A stretch of 54,098 nucleotides of DNA from Candidatus Colinaster equi (GTDB lineage Bacteria > Bacillota > Clostridia > Lachnospirales > Lachnospiraceae). This document shows positions 23,946 to 31,807 of this stretch, piece by piece; the stretch's first letter is position 1; every line of letters starts with the position of its first letter. The stretch covers positions 1 to 54,098 of the forward strand of contig JAGHVF010000040.1 of NCBI GenBank assembly GCA_018064425.1, written 5' to 3'. The translations under genes and the position numbers were made by a program. The notes beneath the pieces are model-generated. The model had not been told where the DNA came from. It worked only from the letters and a program-made list of their open reading frames with translations, and did not search any database.

Positions 23946-25382
23946 TCATTCATAAGAATATTTACGTCTTATTAAACATCCGTATCCGTATCTACTCGAA
24001 ATATTAACTTCTGCCGTCAGTTGATATATCTGCTCATCCATTTTGAATTCTGTATTACCGGCGGTTAATCTAATATCCATCTCCATAACATCCATAAGAC
24101 GTTTTGTTGTGGTATCTATATCCTTCAAATTCAGAAAAATAAGCAAAAATCGTTTATAATCCAAATTACCCATAGGTAATACATATTCATTTAAATGCTC
24201 ACGGAAAGTAAGCAACTGCGTTATCGGTGTATTCCATGTAGCAGCTGTTTTGGTTATTGATAAAGAATTACCACTGTATAATATTCGAAGATCCTTGGCG
24301 CTTTCCGCATAACCCCATGCAAAAAGAATAGTTAGTTTAACCAATTCGGTGAGCTCGGGATTTCCTATCGCTGTTGTTGCCGCCAGAGCTAATTCTTCGG
24401 CTTCTGCCTGCTTAACAGTATCTGAAAATAGATACATCATATTGACAACATATCTAATCTTGAATATATCCTGCGCAACTTCTTCCATATTCCTGACATC
24501 TTCATCCTGTCCGTTAAGCAAGTATTCTATTTGATATGATAATGCGCTGTTTTCCCTTACCGTTCCGTAATATCCGCACTTATCAAAAATATATCCATAG
24601 AATAATTCCCTTGATATAATCCCATTGGGAGGCTCTTGATAATCGCGTAACCCTTCGCCTTCATCATATGAACGATGACTGATATATAAGCTACTATCTA
24701 TACAATTGGCATCTAACGTACTCATATCACCGATCGCATAATACAATGCATTGGAACTCGATAGTGAATCCATAGAATCAGCCGGATTACTGATACTGTA
24801 AGGTTCTTCTCCTTCTTCCAGACCTGAATTTATTTCATCCATAATTGAATCAATTCCGCTATCAGCACTATCCCAACCACTCATATAGCTTTCATATTCA
24901 CCCATCCAATCCGTATAATCAGATGCATCAATATCTCCCGCATCTATTAATCCCAAACCTGTTTTAACTTTCATATATCTGTCAATTTGGTATCGTAATA
25001 CTTCACCTTCTGAGTCGGATGGATAAGTAATGTTCTCCAAATTGGCATTGTCCGCATGTATTTCTAACAAATCCTTGCCACCGGTCATATGATTTCCGTT
25101 AAAATTGTCATTCATATATTTCAATAAATGAGCCTTTGTGTATTCGTTTGATACATCATTACCGCCATATGACGAATCAATGTACAACAATCCGTATCTG
25201 CTAAGCATTTCTCTGTGATACTCCGCAAAAATACTTTTTAGCGCTATATCCATAACACATTCTGTTTCGTATCTGATGGTGTGAACGCGGATTCCATAAA
25301 GAAGTGTTACTATTACGGTTAACATAATTCCAATTGTTAGCGATAGATATACAGTTATATATCCTTCTTTTTCCTTTTTCAT
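23946..25382 (-). CDS. DUF5702-like Tad-locus membrane protein
   Basis: This 478-residue protein has one N-terminal membrane helix right after GYITVYLSL, a TadG-like start, and then a long acidic extracytoplasmic part. The stretch SIFAEYHREMLSRYGLLYID matches what I recall of the DUF5702 family, which is found in clostridial Tad loci. Its role in the pilus is not established; position suggests a minor pilin-like or assembly part. Its ATG overlaps the stop of the pilin gene (TGATG), so translation is probably coupled, since no strong ribosome site is visible. Confidence 0.8.
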   Translation of the reverse strand: MKKEKEGYITVYLSLTIGIMLTVIVTLLYGIRVHTIRYETECVMDIALKSIFAEYHREMLSRYGLLYIDSSYGGNDVSNEYTKAHLLKYMNDNFNGNHMTGGKDLLEIHADNANLENITYPSDSEGEVLRYQIDRYMKVKTGLGLIDAGDIDASDYTDWMGEYESYMSGWDSADSGIDSIMDEINSGLEEGEEPYSISNPADSMDSLSSSNALYYAIGDMSTLDANCIDSSLYISHRSYDEGEGLRDYQEPPNGIISRELFYGYIFDKCGYYGTVRENSALSYQIEYLLNGQDEDVRNMEEVAQDIFKIRYVVNMMYLFSDTVKQAEAEELALAATTAIGNPELTELVKLTILFAWGYAESAKDLRILYSGNSLSITKTAATWNTPITQLLTFREHLNEYVLPMGNLDYKRFLLIFLNLKDIDTTTKRLMDVMEMDIRLTAGNTEFKMDEQIYQLTAEVNISSRYGYGCLIRRKYSYE

Positions 25383-25558
25383 CAGATTGAATTTGCCTGG
25401 CTTGTAATCTTAACAAAAATATTGTTTACAAGCGACGTTAACTGTGACTTAAAGATAATAACCAGACTGATTAACACCACAATAATCAGTATTACTTCTA
25501 CAGTTCCCATTCCATCCTCTTCAATAAAAAAATTCTTAATTCTTCTTAATCTGTTCAT
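25382..25558 (-). CDS. Flp1-like type IVb pilin
   Basis: This 58-residue prepilin has a basic leader (NRLRRIKNFF), then EEDGMGTVEV and a single hydrophobic helix VILIIVVLISLVIIF. Cleavage is expected after the Gly of EEDG, leaving a mature pilin of about 42 residues with Glu at position 5. It is the likely major subunit of the Tad pilus. The first ATG at 25564 abuts the AAAGGAA site, so the ATG at 25558, seven bases away, was chosen. The gene is short enough to be missed by length filters. Confidence 0.88.
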   Translation of the reverse strand: MNRLRRIKNFFIEEDGMGTVEVILIIVVLISLVIIFKSQLTSLVNNIFVKITSQANSI

Positions 25559-25572
25559 TCTCATTTCCTTTC

Positions 25573-26952
25573 TTACATTCCGCCAAAAGATAAATAAGCG
25601 GGTATCATTATTATTATCATGCTTACACTAAGCATAAGTATCATTGGGAAAAGCAGCTTCGTTTGTGCTTCTTCTCCGCTTCTTATTGCAGAAGCCTTTC
25701 GTTCGGAAAATGCTATTTTTATTTCACTTTCGAGTGCACAAATCAAACCATCATTTCCCTTTTTTAGATTCTGCACTAGTAGCGAAGACAACTTTTTATA
25801 GTAAATTGTCCCGCATCTTTTCCCTAAATACTCATAACATTTGCTTTCGCTCACACCATCTTGTAACTTCCGATTACATAGCAACACTTCCTCATACAAA
25901 TATCTCTTCTTGCCACAGTTTTTACGCTGCTTCTCGTAATCTGCACCTATTCTTTCAAACGCACTCCTCAATGTCATTCCGGAACTTAGCAGTAATTGAA
26001 GCTTACTGACAAATTCCGAATAATCTACTGATAATTCTCTTTCACGTTCCTTCCATTCTTTTTGTAGTTCAACATCCTGTGCTTTCCATATACATACACA
26101 TGTACATAGCGTCATCACAATGATTAGCCAAACAGTCGGCGGTTTACATTCTTTCCAAGTTATACTTTTGTTATTCACATTTAGAGGCAATTGAAGATAA
26201 TCATTGATTCTGGATTTGTCGTCTTCAACAGATATGGCATCTAAGAGTTGTTTTTTATATATCTCCTCTTCGGTTAAAATCGGAGGTAACACCGTTATGT
26301 TATAAAGATACTCTTTTGTAAAATCGTCATATATGAGTATCATCGTCAATGTAACGTCAACACCGTTTGGTTCTATTTGCGTGTTATTTATACATCCCGA
26401 TGTATCAAGAATATTGTAATCACTGCTTTCCCATCTTATTTCAAACGGATATGTATCCAATGTAGTCGGCAAATTAAGATTCTCTGTTACCTGTTTCAGG
26501 GAATCATTTTCCCCTAGAATATAAGTTGCCATTTTATCGTATACTTCACCCATTTTCTCTTGAGTTTCGTCTAAACTATACTTCTTATCTTTTACATCAA
26601 CTTCCATTTTTCCGTATGAATAGTCATCAGAAGCTGCCTGTAATTCTACTAAATAGTCTCCCGCACCATAGTTTCTTCTTGGTATCCGACCGTCTTCATC
26701 AACATTGGAACCGGTCAATTGAGATACAAATATAATTGCGGCCAATAGTATTCCGGCAAAAAGTATTTTAATGACATTTTGTATTTTGTTTACATAATAT
26801 TCTTGTGCTAATCTATCCGCTCTTTTTCCGGGTGATAAACCGGAAAGAATTCGTTCATTTCTCCCGGGATACAGATTCCATCCTTTACTATCGCAGATTT
26901 TCTCATACACTTTGAGAATATTCATTGTCAACTTGTTCAGTATTGTAATCAC
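25573..26952 (-). CDS. TadC-like platform protein with a large extracytoplasmic insert
   Basis: This protein of about 459 residues belongs to the type II/IV secretion F family by its C-terminal half (VDYSEFVSKLQLLLSSGMTLRSAFERIG) and C-terminal membrane helix. Between the first helix (about 60-79) and the second (about 274-290) lies an insert of about 190 residues that should face outward. Part of the insert (IRWESSDYNILDTSGCI, then DVTLTMILI and YNITVLPP) looks like an atrophied bacterial Ig-like domain. TadC usually lacks this. The frame opens with TTG at 26985, but AGAAAGG eight bases before the GTG at 26952 marks the better start. Confidence 0.82.
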   Translation of the reverse strand: MITILNKLTMNILKVYEKICDSKGWNLYPGRNERILSGLSPGKRADRLAQEYYVNKIQNVIKILFAGILLAAIIFVSQLTGSNVDEDGRIPRRNYGAGDYLVELQAASDDYSYGKMEVDVKDKKYSLDETQEKMGEVYDKMATYILGENDSLKQVTENLNLPTTLDTYPFEIRWESSDYNILDTSGCINNTQIEPNGVDVTLTMILIYDDFTKEYLYNITVLPPILTEEEIYKKQLLDAISVEDDKSRINDYLQLPLNVNNKSITWKECKPPTVWLIIVMTLCTCVCIWKAQDVELQKEWKERERELSVDYSEFVSKLQLLLSSGMTLRSAFERIGADYEKQRKNCGKKRYLYEEVLLCNRKLQDGVSESKCYEYLGKRCGTIYYKKLSSLLVQNLKKGNDGLICALESEIKIAFSERKASAIRSGEEAQTKLLFPMILMLSVSMIIIMIPAYLSFGGM

Positions 26953-26968
26953 TGCTTTTACCTTTCTG

Positions 26969-27745
26969 CTAAATTTGTATCTCAATAATTCGTTTTGCCA
27001 TAAATACCGATAAGAGATATAAACACATTGCTATTGTCATCACGATAATTCCAAATGCATTGTGATACAGCATGCTAAAAAAACCTTTAGACGTTAATTC
27101 AACATAGAAAATAATGAAAAAAGGAATAACATTCATAATCTTCTGTTCAAATTTTTTTGCACTGATCATTGTCTCTATTTCCTGCATTACCTCAACTTTC
27201 TCATCTATCACCGAAACAAAGGATTCAACCATCATACAAACATTGCCTCCGGTTTTTTTTGCAATAGAATATACTTCCGCAAACTCATATATTTCATCAA
27301 CCTGTGTTCTTTTTGCCATATCAAACAAAAGTGACGTTACCGGAATATTATTGTGTATTCCGTTTTTTACAATATTCAATTCTTTTACTATTCTTGCATC
27401 GTCACCATAGTATTCTTTCATCTCGGAATATGCGGTCATAAGTGCATTCTCAATGGAATATCCTGTTTGAAGTGACGCATTCAATGCTGTAAGCATTTCC
27501 TTAAACTGAAGCATTGTTTTCCATTTTCCGGATTTAGCATTCTCCTTTTCCATCAAGCGAATATATATATACACAAAGGGACTCATAATTATTACAGCCA
27601 AATATGATCTGTAAAAAAAATAAGCAAATGCCAATACAATTCCCATGCCTATGCAGCCGTAGTATATATATTCCCTTACATGCATTTTTTCTCTATTCCT
27701 TCGACTATTTCTAAATGAGTCCGGCATTTTGAAGTTTTGCAACAT
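26969..27745 (-). CDS. TadB-like inner-membrane platform protein
   Basis: This 258-residue protein has paired N-terminal membrane helices, a cytosolic type II secretion F domain (MLQFKEMLTALNASLQTGYS, YEFAEVYSIAKKTGGNV) and two helices near the C-terminus. With the TadC-like protein it should form the membrane platform that the TadA ATPase drives. The ATG at 27745 has GGAGAG seven bases upstream and overlaps the tadA end by 35 bases. A later ATG at 27685 is less likely. Confidence 0.9.
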   Translation of the reverse strand: MLQNFKMPDSFRNSRRNREKMHVREYIYYGCIGMGIVLAFAYFFYRSYLAVIIMSPFVYIYIRLMEKENAKSGKWKTMLQFKEMLTALNASLQTGYSIENALMTAYSEMKEYYGDDARIVKELNIVKNGIHNNIPVTSLLFDMAKRTQVDEIYEFAEVYSIAKKTGGNVCMMVESFVSVIDEKVEVMQEIETMISAKKFEQKIMNVIPFFIIFYVELTSKGFFSMLYHNAFGIIVMTIAMCLYLLSVFMAKRIIEIQI

Positions 27746-28940
27746 TTTTAAGCTCTCCGATTTTCTGCAAGGAACCTTTTACACTATCCTTACTTGATAA
27801 TTCATTTTCTACAAACCTATATAGAACATTCATCTCCGCACCATAGTCAGATGCCTTGATAATCTCTGAGATTTCCAATACTTTTCTTGTTTTATCTCGC
27901 AATCTTCCAAGATGAACAATAATATCAACTCCACTACATATTTGCTGCCGAATTGCATTAACAGGCAAATCTGCTGCCATCATTATCATTGTCTCCAATC
28001 TTCCTATGGTATCCGATGCGTTGTTTGCATGCACTGTTGACATACTTCCGTCGTGGCCGCAATTCATCGCGGCACATATCATATCCATTGCTTCGGCTCC
28101 TCTCACTTCACCGACGATTATTCTGGAAGGTCTCATTCGCAAACTGGTTTTTATCAAATCGCGAATAGATATTGCTCTACATCCTTCTACATTTGCATTT
28201 CTTGTCTCCAAGCGAACAAGATTATCTATACCCTGTATCTGTAATTCTGCACTATCTTCTATCGTAATTATTCGTTCATCGCATGGGATATATGCTGACA
28301 AGGCATTCAAAAATGTTGTCTTACCACTTCCTGTTCCTCCACTCACAATGATGTTATAACCTGCTATAACAAGATTCTTTAAAAAGTGTGCAACTTCTTC
28401 TGTTAATGACTCAATACCTACCAAGTCTTCCATCAGATAAGGAGTTTGAGGAAATCTTCGGATTGTTAAGATTGGTCCGTTTATTGCAATAGGATTAAGA
28501 ACAACATTAACCCTTGATCCATCTGACAATCTCGCATCCACAATAGGTGACGCTTCATTGACTACTCTGTTACATTTTGCCACTATTTGTTGAATAACAT
28601 TTCTTAATGATTCTTCTGATTCAAAGTGCTCTCCCGACTTGTAAAGTCGTCCTTTCTGTTCAACAAAAATCGCATCGGGTCCGTTAATCATTATTTCCGT
28701 GACTGACGAATCTTCAAGATAATCCTGCAAAATATCCAGCTTTCTCATTGAATGAAAAACCTTTTTCCCGACAATCATTTTTTGCTTTATTGACAAGTAT
28801 TCGGACGCACTGTACTCTTTCAATTCCTCAGCAATCATTGTCTTTAGTTCTTCGTCATCCACATCATTTTGGTATTCGAGTTTATGTATTATTTTTTCTT
28901 TTATAGCTGCTATTACTTCATCAGATCTTTCATCTTCCAT
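27711..28940 (-). CDS. TadA/CpaF secretion ATPase
   Basis: This 409-residue protein is the motor ATPase of Tad pilus assembly and belongs to the type II/IV secretion ATPase family. The Walker A motif GGTGSGKT is at residues 201-208, the Asp box ITIEDSAELQ near 225-234, the Walker B region RIIVGEVRG near 273-281 and the His box HDGSMSTVHANNA near 296-308. It works as a cytosolic hexamer under TadB/TadC. The ATG overlaps the upstream stop as TAATG, which implies coupled translation with the TadZ-like gene. Confidence 0.95.
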   Translation of the reverse strand: MEDERSDEVIAAIKEKIIHKLEYQNDVDDEELKTMIAEELKEYSASEYLSIKQKMIVGKKVFHSMRKLDILQDYLEDSSVTEIMINGPDAIFVEQKGRLYKSGEHFESEESLRNVIQQIVAKCNRVVNEASPIVDARLSDGSRVNVVLNPIAINGPILTIRRFPQTPYLMEDLVGIESLTEEVAHFLKNLVIAGYNIIVSGGTGSGKTTFLNALSAYIPCDERIITIEDSAELQIQGIDNLVRLETRNANVEGCRAISIRDLIKTSLRMRPSRIIVGEVRGAEAMDMICAAMNCGHDGSMSTVHANNASDTIGRLETMIMMAADLPVNAIRQQICSGVDIIVHLGRLRDKTRKVLEISEIIKASDYGAEMNVLYRFVENELSSKDSVKGSLQKIGELKNVAKLQNAGLI

Positions 28941-29932
28941 TAAACATATCCTCTGACAATTTTCTTGGCATACTCACCGGTAGTACTCCTTAGAAGTTCT
29001 TCAATATTCATCTTTACCATTGCAGATGTTGTAATATTACATACTTCCAACTTATCTATTACATTTTCATATCCTTCTTTTGATAATATGTCTTTGAATG
29101 ATTGTACTTTCTCTTTTGCCATCTCTTCATCCGTGCAAGTTACATATACCTTTGAACACAAATTCAAGATTTCTTCCAAATCCGATACTGATTCGGAAAT
29201 ATCAAGAATTACATATTCATAATCCGTGTTACTTTCCAACAGATATAGGAATTTCTCCCATTCCTCAAACGTAATACTCAGTAGATCTCTCCGGCTATTC
29301 ATTGATGGAATAATATCCAAATTGCCACTCTGGCATGCAATGCTTCCTATCAAACTGGAAATATCACTTCTTCCGCTATTAACTGCAAACATCAAATCTG
29401 TCAGATTACCGGACCATTCCAAACGAAGTACATGTTCTAAGCCGGAGAAACCTTCTAAGTTGATATATAGTGATCTGCAGTTCTTACTTATCAGTCTTCC
29501 TACGGTAAGTGCAAGTGATGTCTGGTAACATCTCCTTACCGGAGAATAGAATCCCAGCAAATTCATAGAATTTCTCCGAGTAACCAATGATTCCATCCCA
29601 TCCTGTTTTGAAATATACTGCAGTATCTCCTTGATTATCCTGTCACAACTCTGATACTTATCAATTCTGTATATATCCTCATTTACGTTTTCGCCATTAT
29701 TATCATCAAGAATGATAATGTGTTTAGAGTTTGTCATTTCATATACGTCTTTAAACATTTCCATTGAAACAAGGAAAATATCAACCTTATTGTTCTGCAC
29801 AAATTCAGATATCTCCTCTATTGACGATATTGAATAAGATGTTAACGGAAACCCCTCTTTGTTGTTAATATATATTGATAATTCCTTTGCATATTCAATC
29901 ATCGAATCTGCAACTATCATTGTATGTTTCAT
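28940..29932 (-). CDS. TadZ/CpaE-like protein with a degenerate nucleotide site
   Basis: This 330-residue protein has a receiver-like N-terminal part (about 1-115) and a ParA/MinD-like C-terminal part, the layout of TadZ/CpaE, which places the Tad machine in the cell. Where the deviant Walker A should be, the sequence is GFYSPVRRCYQTSLAL, without the Gly-Lys-Thr core. Later strands such as YEYVILDISESVSD keep the ParA pattern. ATP hydrolysis is therefore unlikely. AAAGGGG six bases before the second ATG (29932) favours it over the one at 29938. Confidence 0.85.
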   Translation of the reverse strand: MKHTMIVADSMIEYAKELSIYINNKEGFPLTSYSISSIEEISEFVQNNKVDIFLVSMEMFKDVYEMTNSKHIIILDDNNGENVNEDIYRIDKYQSCDRIIKEILQYISKQDGMESLVTRRNSMNLLGFYSPVRRCYQTSLALTVGRLISKNCRSLYINLEGFSGLEHVLRLEWSGNLTDLMFAVNSGRSDISSLIGSIACQSGNLDIIPSMNSRRDLLSITFEEWEKFLYLLESNTDYEYVILDISESVSDLEEILNLCSKVYVTCTDEEMAKEKVQSFKDILSKEGYENVIDKLEVCNITTSAMVKMNIEELLRSTTGEYAKKIVRGYV

Positions 29933-29943
29933 ATTCATCCCCT

Positions 29944-30453
29944 TTACAAATATTCAAAGGCTGTAATGATGGCTACCGCTATTGCAAGCGGTACAGCCAT
30001 CGGAACAGTCACTTTCTTGGGGGCTTCCCGCTGGTATGTATATATGTGCCCTTTTTGAAAGCACTGCCTTATGTATTCGTTTAGATTACGAATTCGAGTT
30101 CTAAAGCCTGACGTAAATACTATCATACACATACCAAATACTGCCCCTACACCAAAAATGAACAGATAGACATATATCAATTCATTTTTTTCAAAAAATA
30201 ATGCTACAATCGCATACAACTTAACATCACCTGCACCCATTGCTCCTGCGCGATATAACAAATACAATATCGCACCTACTAGTAAGCACATGATTATACG
30301 AGATATCATTTCGCGCACACCGCACTGCGTATATGCAAGTGTACAACCGTACACAAAAGCTATCCCAATAAGACAATTGGGAATTTTGCGAATTCTAATA
30401 TCCCTATAAGCTGCCACAACGCAAAATACCAGCCAAACAGGAATACAACCCAC
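29944..30453 (-). CDS. Type IV prepilin peptidase, TadV/CpaA type (first copy)
   Basis: This 169-residue membrane peptidase carries an Asp in AAYRDIRIRKIPN and the GxGD motif in MGAGDVKLY, both typical of A24 family catalytic sites. Hydrophobic helices occupy most of the rest. A hydrophilic stretch near 118-145 precedes a last helix. It is the first gene of the Tad operon. The frame opens with GTG at 30453 directly after AAAAGGG, so the ribosome site is close and the true start is uncertain. Confidence 0.87.
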   Translation of the reverse strand: MGCIPVWLVFCVVAAYRDIRIRKIPNCLIGIAFVYGCTLAYTQCGVREMISRIIMCLLVGAILYLLYRAGAMGAGDVKLYAIVALFFEKNELIYVYLFIFGVGAVFGMCMIVFTSGFRTRIRNLNEYIRQCFQKGHIYTYQREAPKKVTVPMAVPLAIAVAIITAFEYL

Positions 30454-30588
30454 CCCTTTTCAAAATTCATTCAAAATAACATGGATAAAATTTGATTAAA
30501 TGATTAAATTGATGTGTAGTGAACACCAGACATTCACTACTTAGACGCCGCACGACTTCTCGGCACATCGTGCGTACCTTTATGTGAT
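30454..30588 (-). other. Structured 5' leader of the Tad operon
   Basis: Between the predicted transcription start and the first gene are about 135 bases with two good hairpins on the minus strand: GCACGA/TCGTGC (30572-30550) and GTAGTGAA/TTCACTAC (30540-30516). An AT-rich unstructured stretch follows. The loop and joining sequences do not match any riboswitch I know, including the two c-di-GMP classes. The rest of the 30454-30726 gap holds the promoter and AT-rich sequence with no visible gene. Confidence 0.45.
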
Positions 30589-30594
30589 AACCGC

Positions 30595-30623
30595 ACTATA
30601 ATCGATATGATTTGAAATGTAAA
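30595..30623 (-). promoter_or_regulatory. Promoter of the Tad pilus operon
   Basis: On the minus strand TTTACA and TATAGT are exactly 17 bases apart. Transcription would begin near 30588 and read through eleven closely spaced genes to 20996. Confidence 0.75.
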
Positions 30624-30726
30624 CCCCTTTTCTTGTTTTTAATTCAGTTTTGTGAAATGAGCACAATTTCAAATAAATAAATTTCGTTACTTTTTGCCAT
30701 ACATTTGTATTATATATTATACATTT

Positions 30727-31572
30727 TCATCCAAAGAAATACCTGACAATAAATCCGTGTAATACATATATCCAAAAAGTTTTACTTCCAACCCATGAGA
30801 TTATTGTTACTTTTTTCTTTGGAATAATTAAGGTTAATAAACATATCCAAAACAAAGCAATAATCATACATGCAAGACGTATCATTGGATTCGAGCCTGT
30901 CTTTTCGTATCCGTATGAGCAATAAAGAATATTTCTTGTAATAATATCCTGTTTAACAAACAGAGTTCCTAAAAAACACGCTATGGCGCTTAATATGATT
31001 AATGCTGCTTTTACCGGTGTTTTCAATTGACATATCTTTGCGGAAATATCCGATTTTGATGCATAATATCCCAAAATGAAAAATGGCATAAATACGCATA
31101 TTCTTGAGACAGACAGAAAATATCCGATACTGTTGTTATAGCCTGCAAGCAAAGAAATCATTACACTTATAACAATAACAATTATTCTCTTGTTGTTTGA
31201 ATCATATTCAATAAACGGAATAATCATATGATAGAACAACGTGGCCATTAAATACCACATTATCCAATATGGTTTGGTATATTGCAGATTAAGAGTGTCT
31301 GCCTGATGCAACACAAAATAATCAAACAATATATAGAGCGTCTGGAATACAATATACGGCAAAACGATCTTGCGCAATATTTTCTCCGGACGAAAACGAG
31401 CAAAATAGCCTGTTACAAATATGAACGCAGGCATATGAAATGAATATATAATCTTATAAATATAATTAACTGTTGAATTATCAATATTCTCGATAATATG
31501 CCCCGCAACAACCAAAATAATCAAAAGGCATTTAATATTATCAAAAAGATAATCCCTTTTTACAGCAGTCAT
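30727..31572 (-). CDS. Acyltransferase-3 family membrane protein
   Basis: This 281-residue protein has about nine membrane helices. The N-terminal block LFDNIKCLLIILVVAGHIIE contains the His of the acyltransferase-3 active site, and SFHMPAFIFVTGYF is a second family mark. Such enzymes move acyl groups onto sugars or other cell-surface molecules. It is shorter than the usual 330-380 residues but seems to keep all helices. It follows a 41-residue membrane peptide gene by eight bases. The ribosome site is weak, so coupling to that small gene is likely. Confidence 0.87.
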   Translation of the reverse strand: MTAVKRDYLFDNIKCLLIILVVAGHIIENIDNSTVNYIYKIIYSFHMPAFIFVTGYFARFRPEKILRKIVLPYIVFQTLYILFDYFVLHQADTLNLQYTKPYWIMWYLMATLFYHMIIPFIEYDSNNKRIIVIVISVMISLLAGYNNSIGYFLSVSRICVFMPFFILGYYASKSDISAKICQLKTPVKAALIILSAIACFLGTLFVKQDIITRNILYCSYGYEKTGSNPMIRLACMIIALFWICLLTLIIPKKKVTIISWVGSKTFWIYVLHGFIVRYFFG

Positions 31573-31580
31573 ATTATTGC

Positions 31581-31706
31581 CTATTCTTCATCATCTGCTT
31601 CTTCAGCCGCAACTGCAGAGATTACCGAACTTACTGCAGACACTACTACTACTGCTGCAATAATAACAATAAGTCCACCTGCAAGAATAAGAAATGTTCC
31701 ATCCAT
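31581..31706 (-). CDS. Small membrane peptide of 41 residues
   Basis: This short frame encodes MDGTFLILAGGLIVIIAAVV, then VVSAVSSVISAV and an acidic tail AAEEADDEE: a single membrane helix with a charged C-terminal end. GGAG lies eight bases before the ATG and a good promoter stands upstream, so it is likely translated. It is first in a two-gene unit with the acyltransferase. No family is recognised. Confidence 0.7.
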   Translation of the reverse strand: MDGTFLILAGGLIVIIAAVVVVSAVSSVISAVAAEEADDEE

Positions 31707-31768
31707 AATTCTGTCTCCTACAATCTTTTAGATTCTCATATCAATGAATCGATTTCTCGTGTAAAAAT

Positions 31769-31797
31769 ATGGTATCATAGAATAGAATTATTCTCAA
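31769..31797 (-). promoter_or_regulatory. Promoter of the small peptide-acyltransferase unit, overlapping a divergent promoter
   Basis: On the minus strand TTGAGA and TACCAT are 17 bases apart. On the plus strand TGGTATCAT (31770-31778) can serve as an extended -10 for the acyltransferase at 31808. The two -10 boxes overlap, so the two units may compete for polymerase. Confidence 0.5.
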
Positions 31798-31807
31798 GGA
31801 GAAAGCA

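Noticed and set aside
30500-30590. Leader of the Tad operon as a c-di-GMP riboswitch
   Set aside because: The hairpins are real, but the conserved core bases of the c-di-GMP-I and c-di-GMP-II classes, as I know them, are absent.
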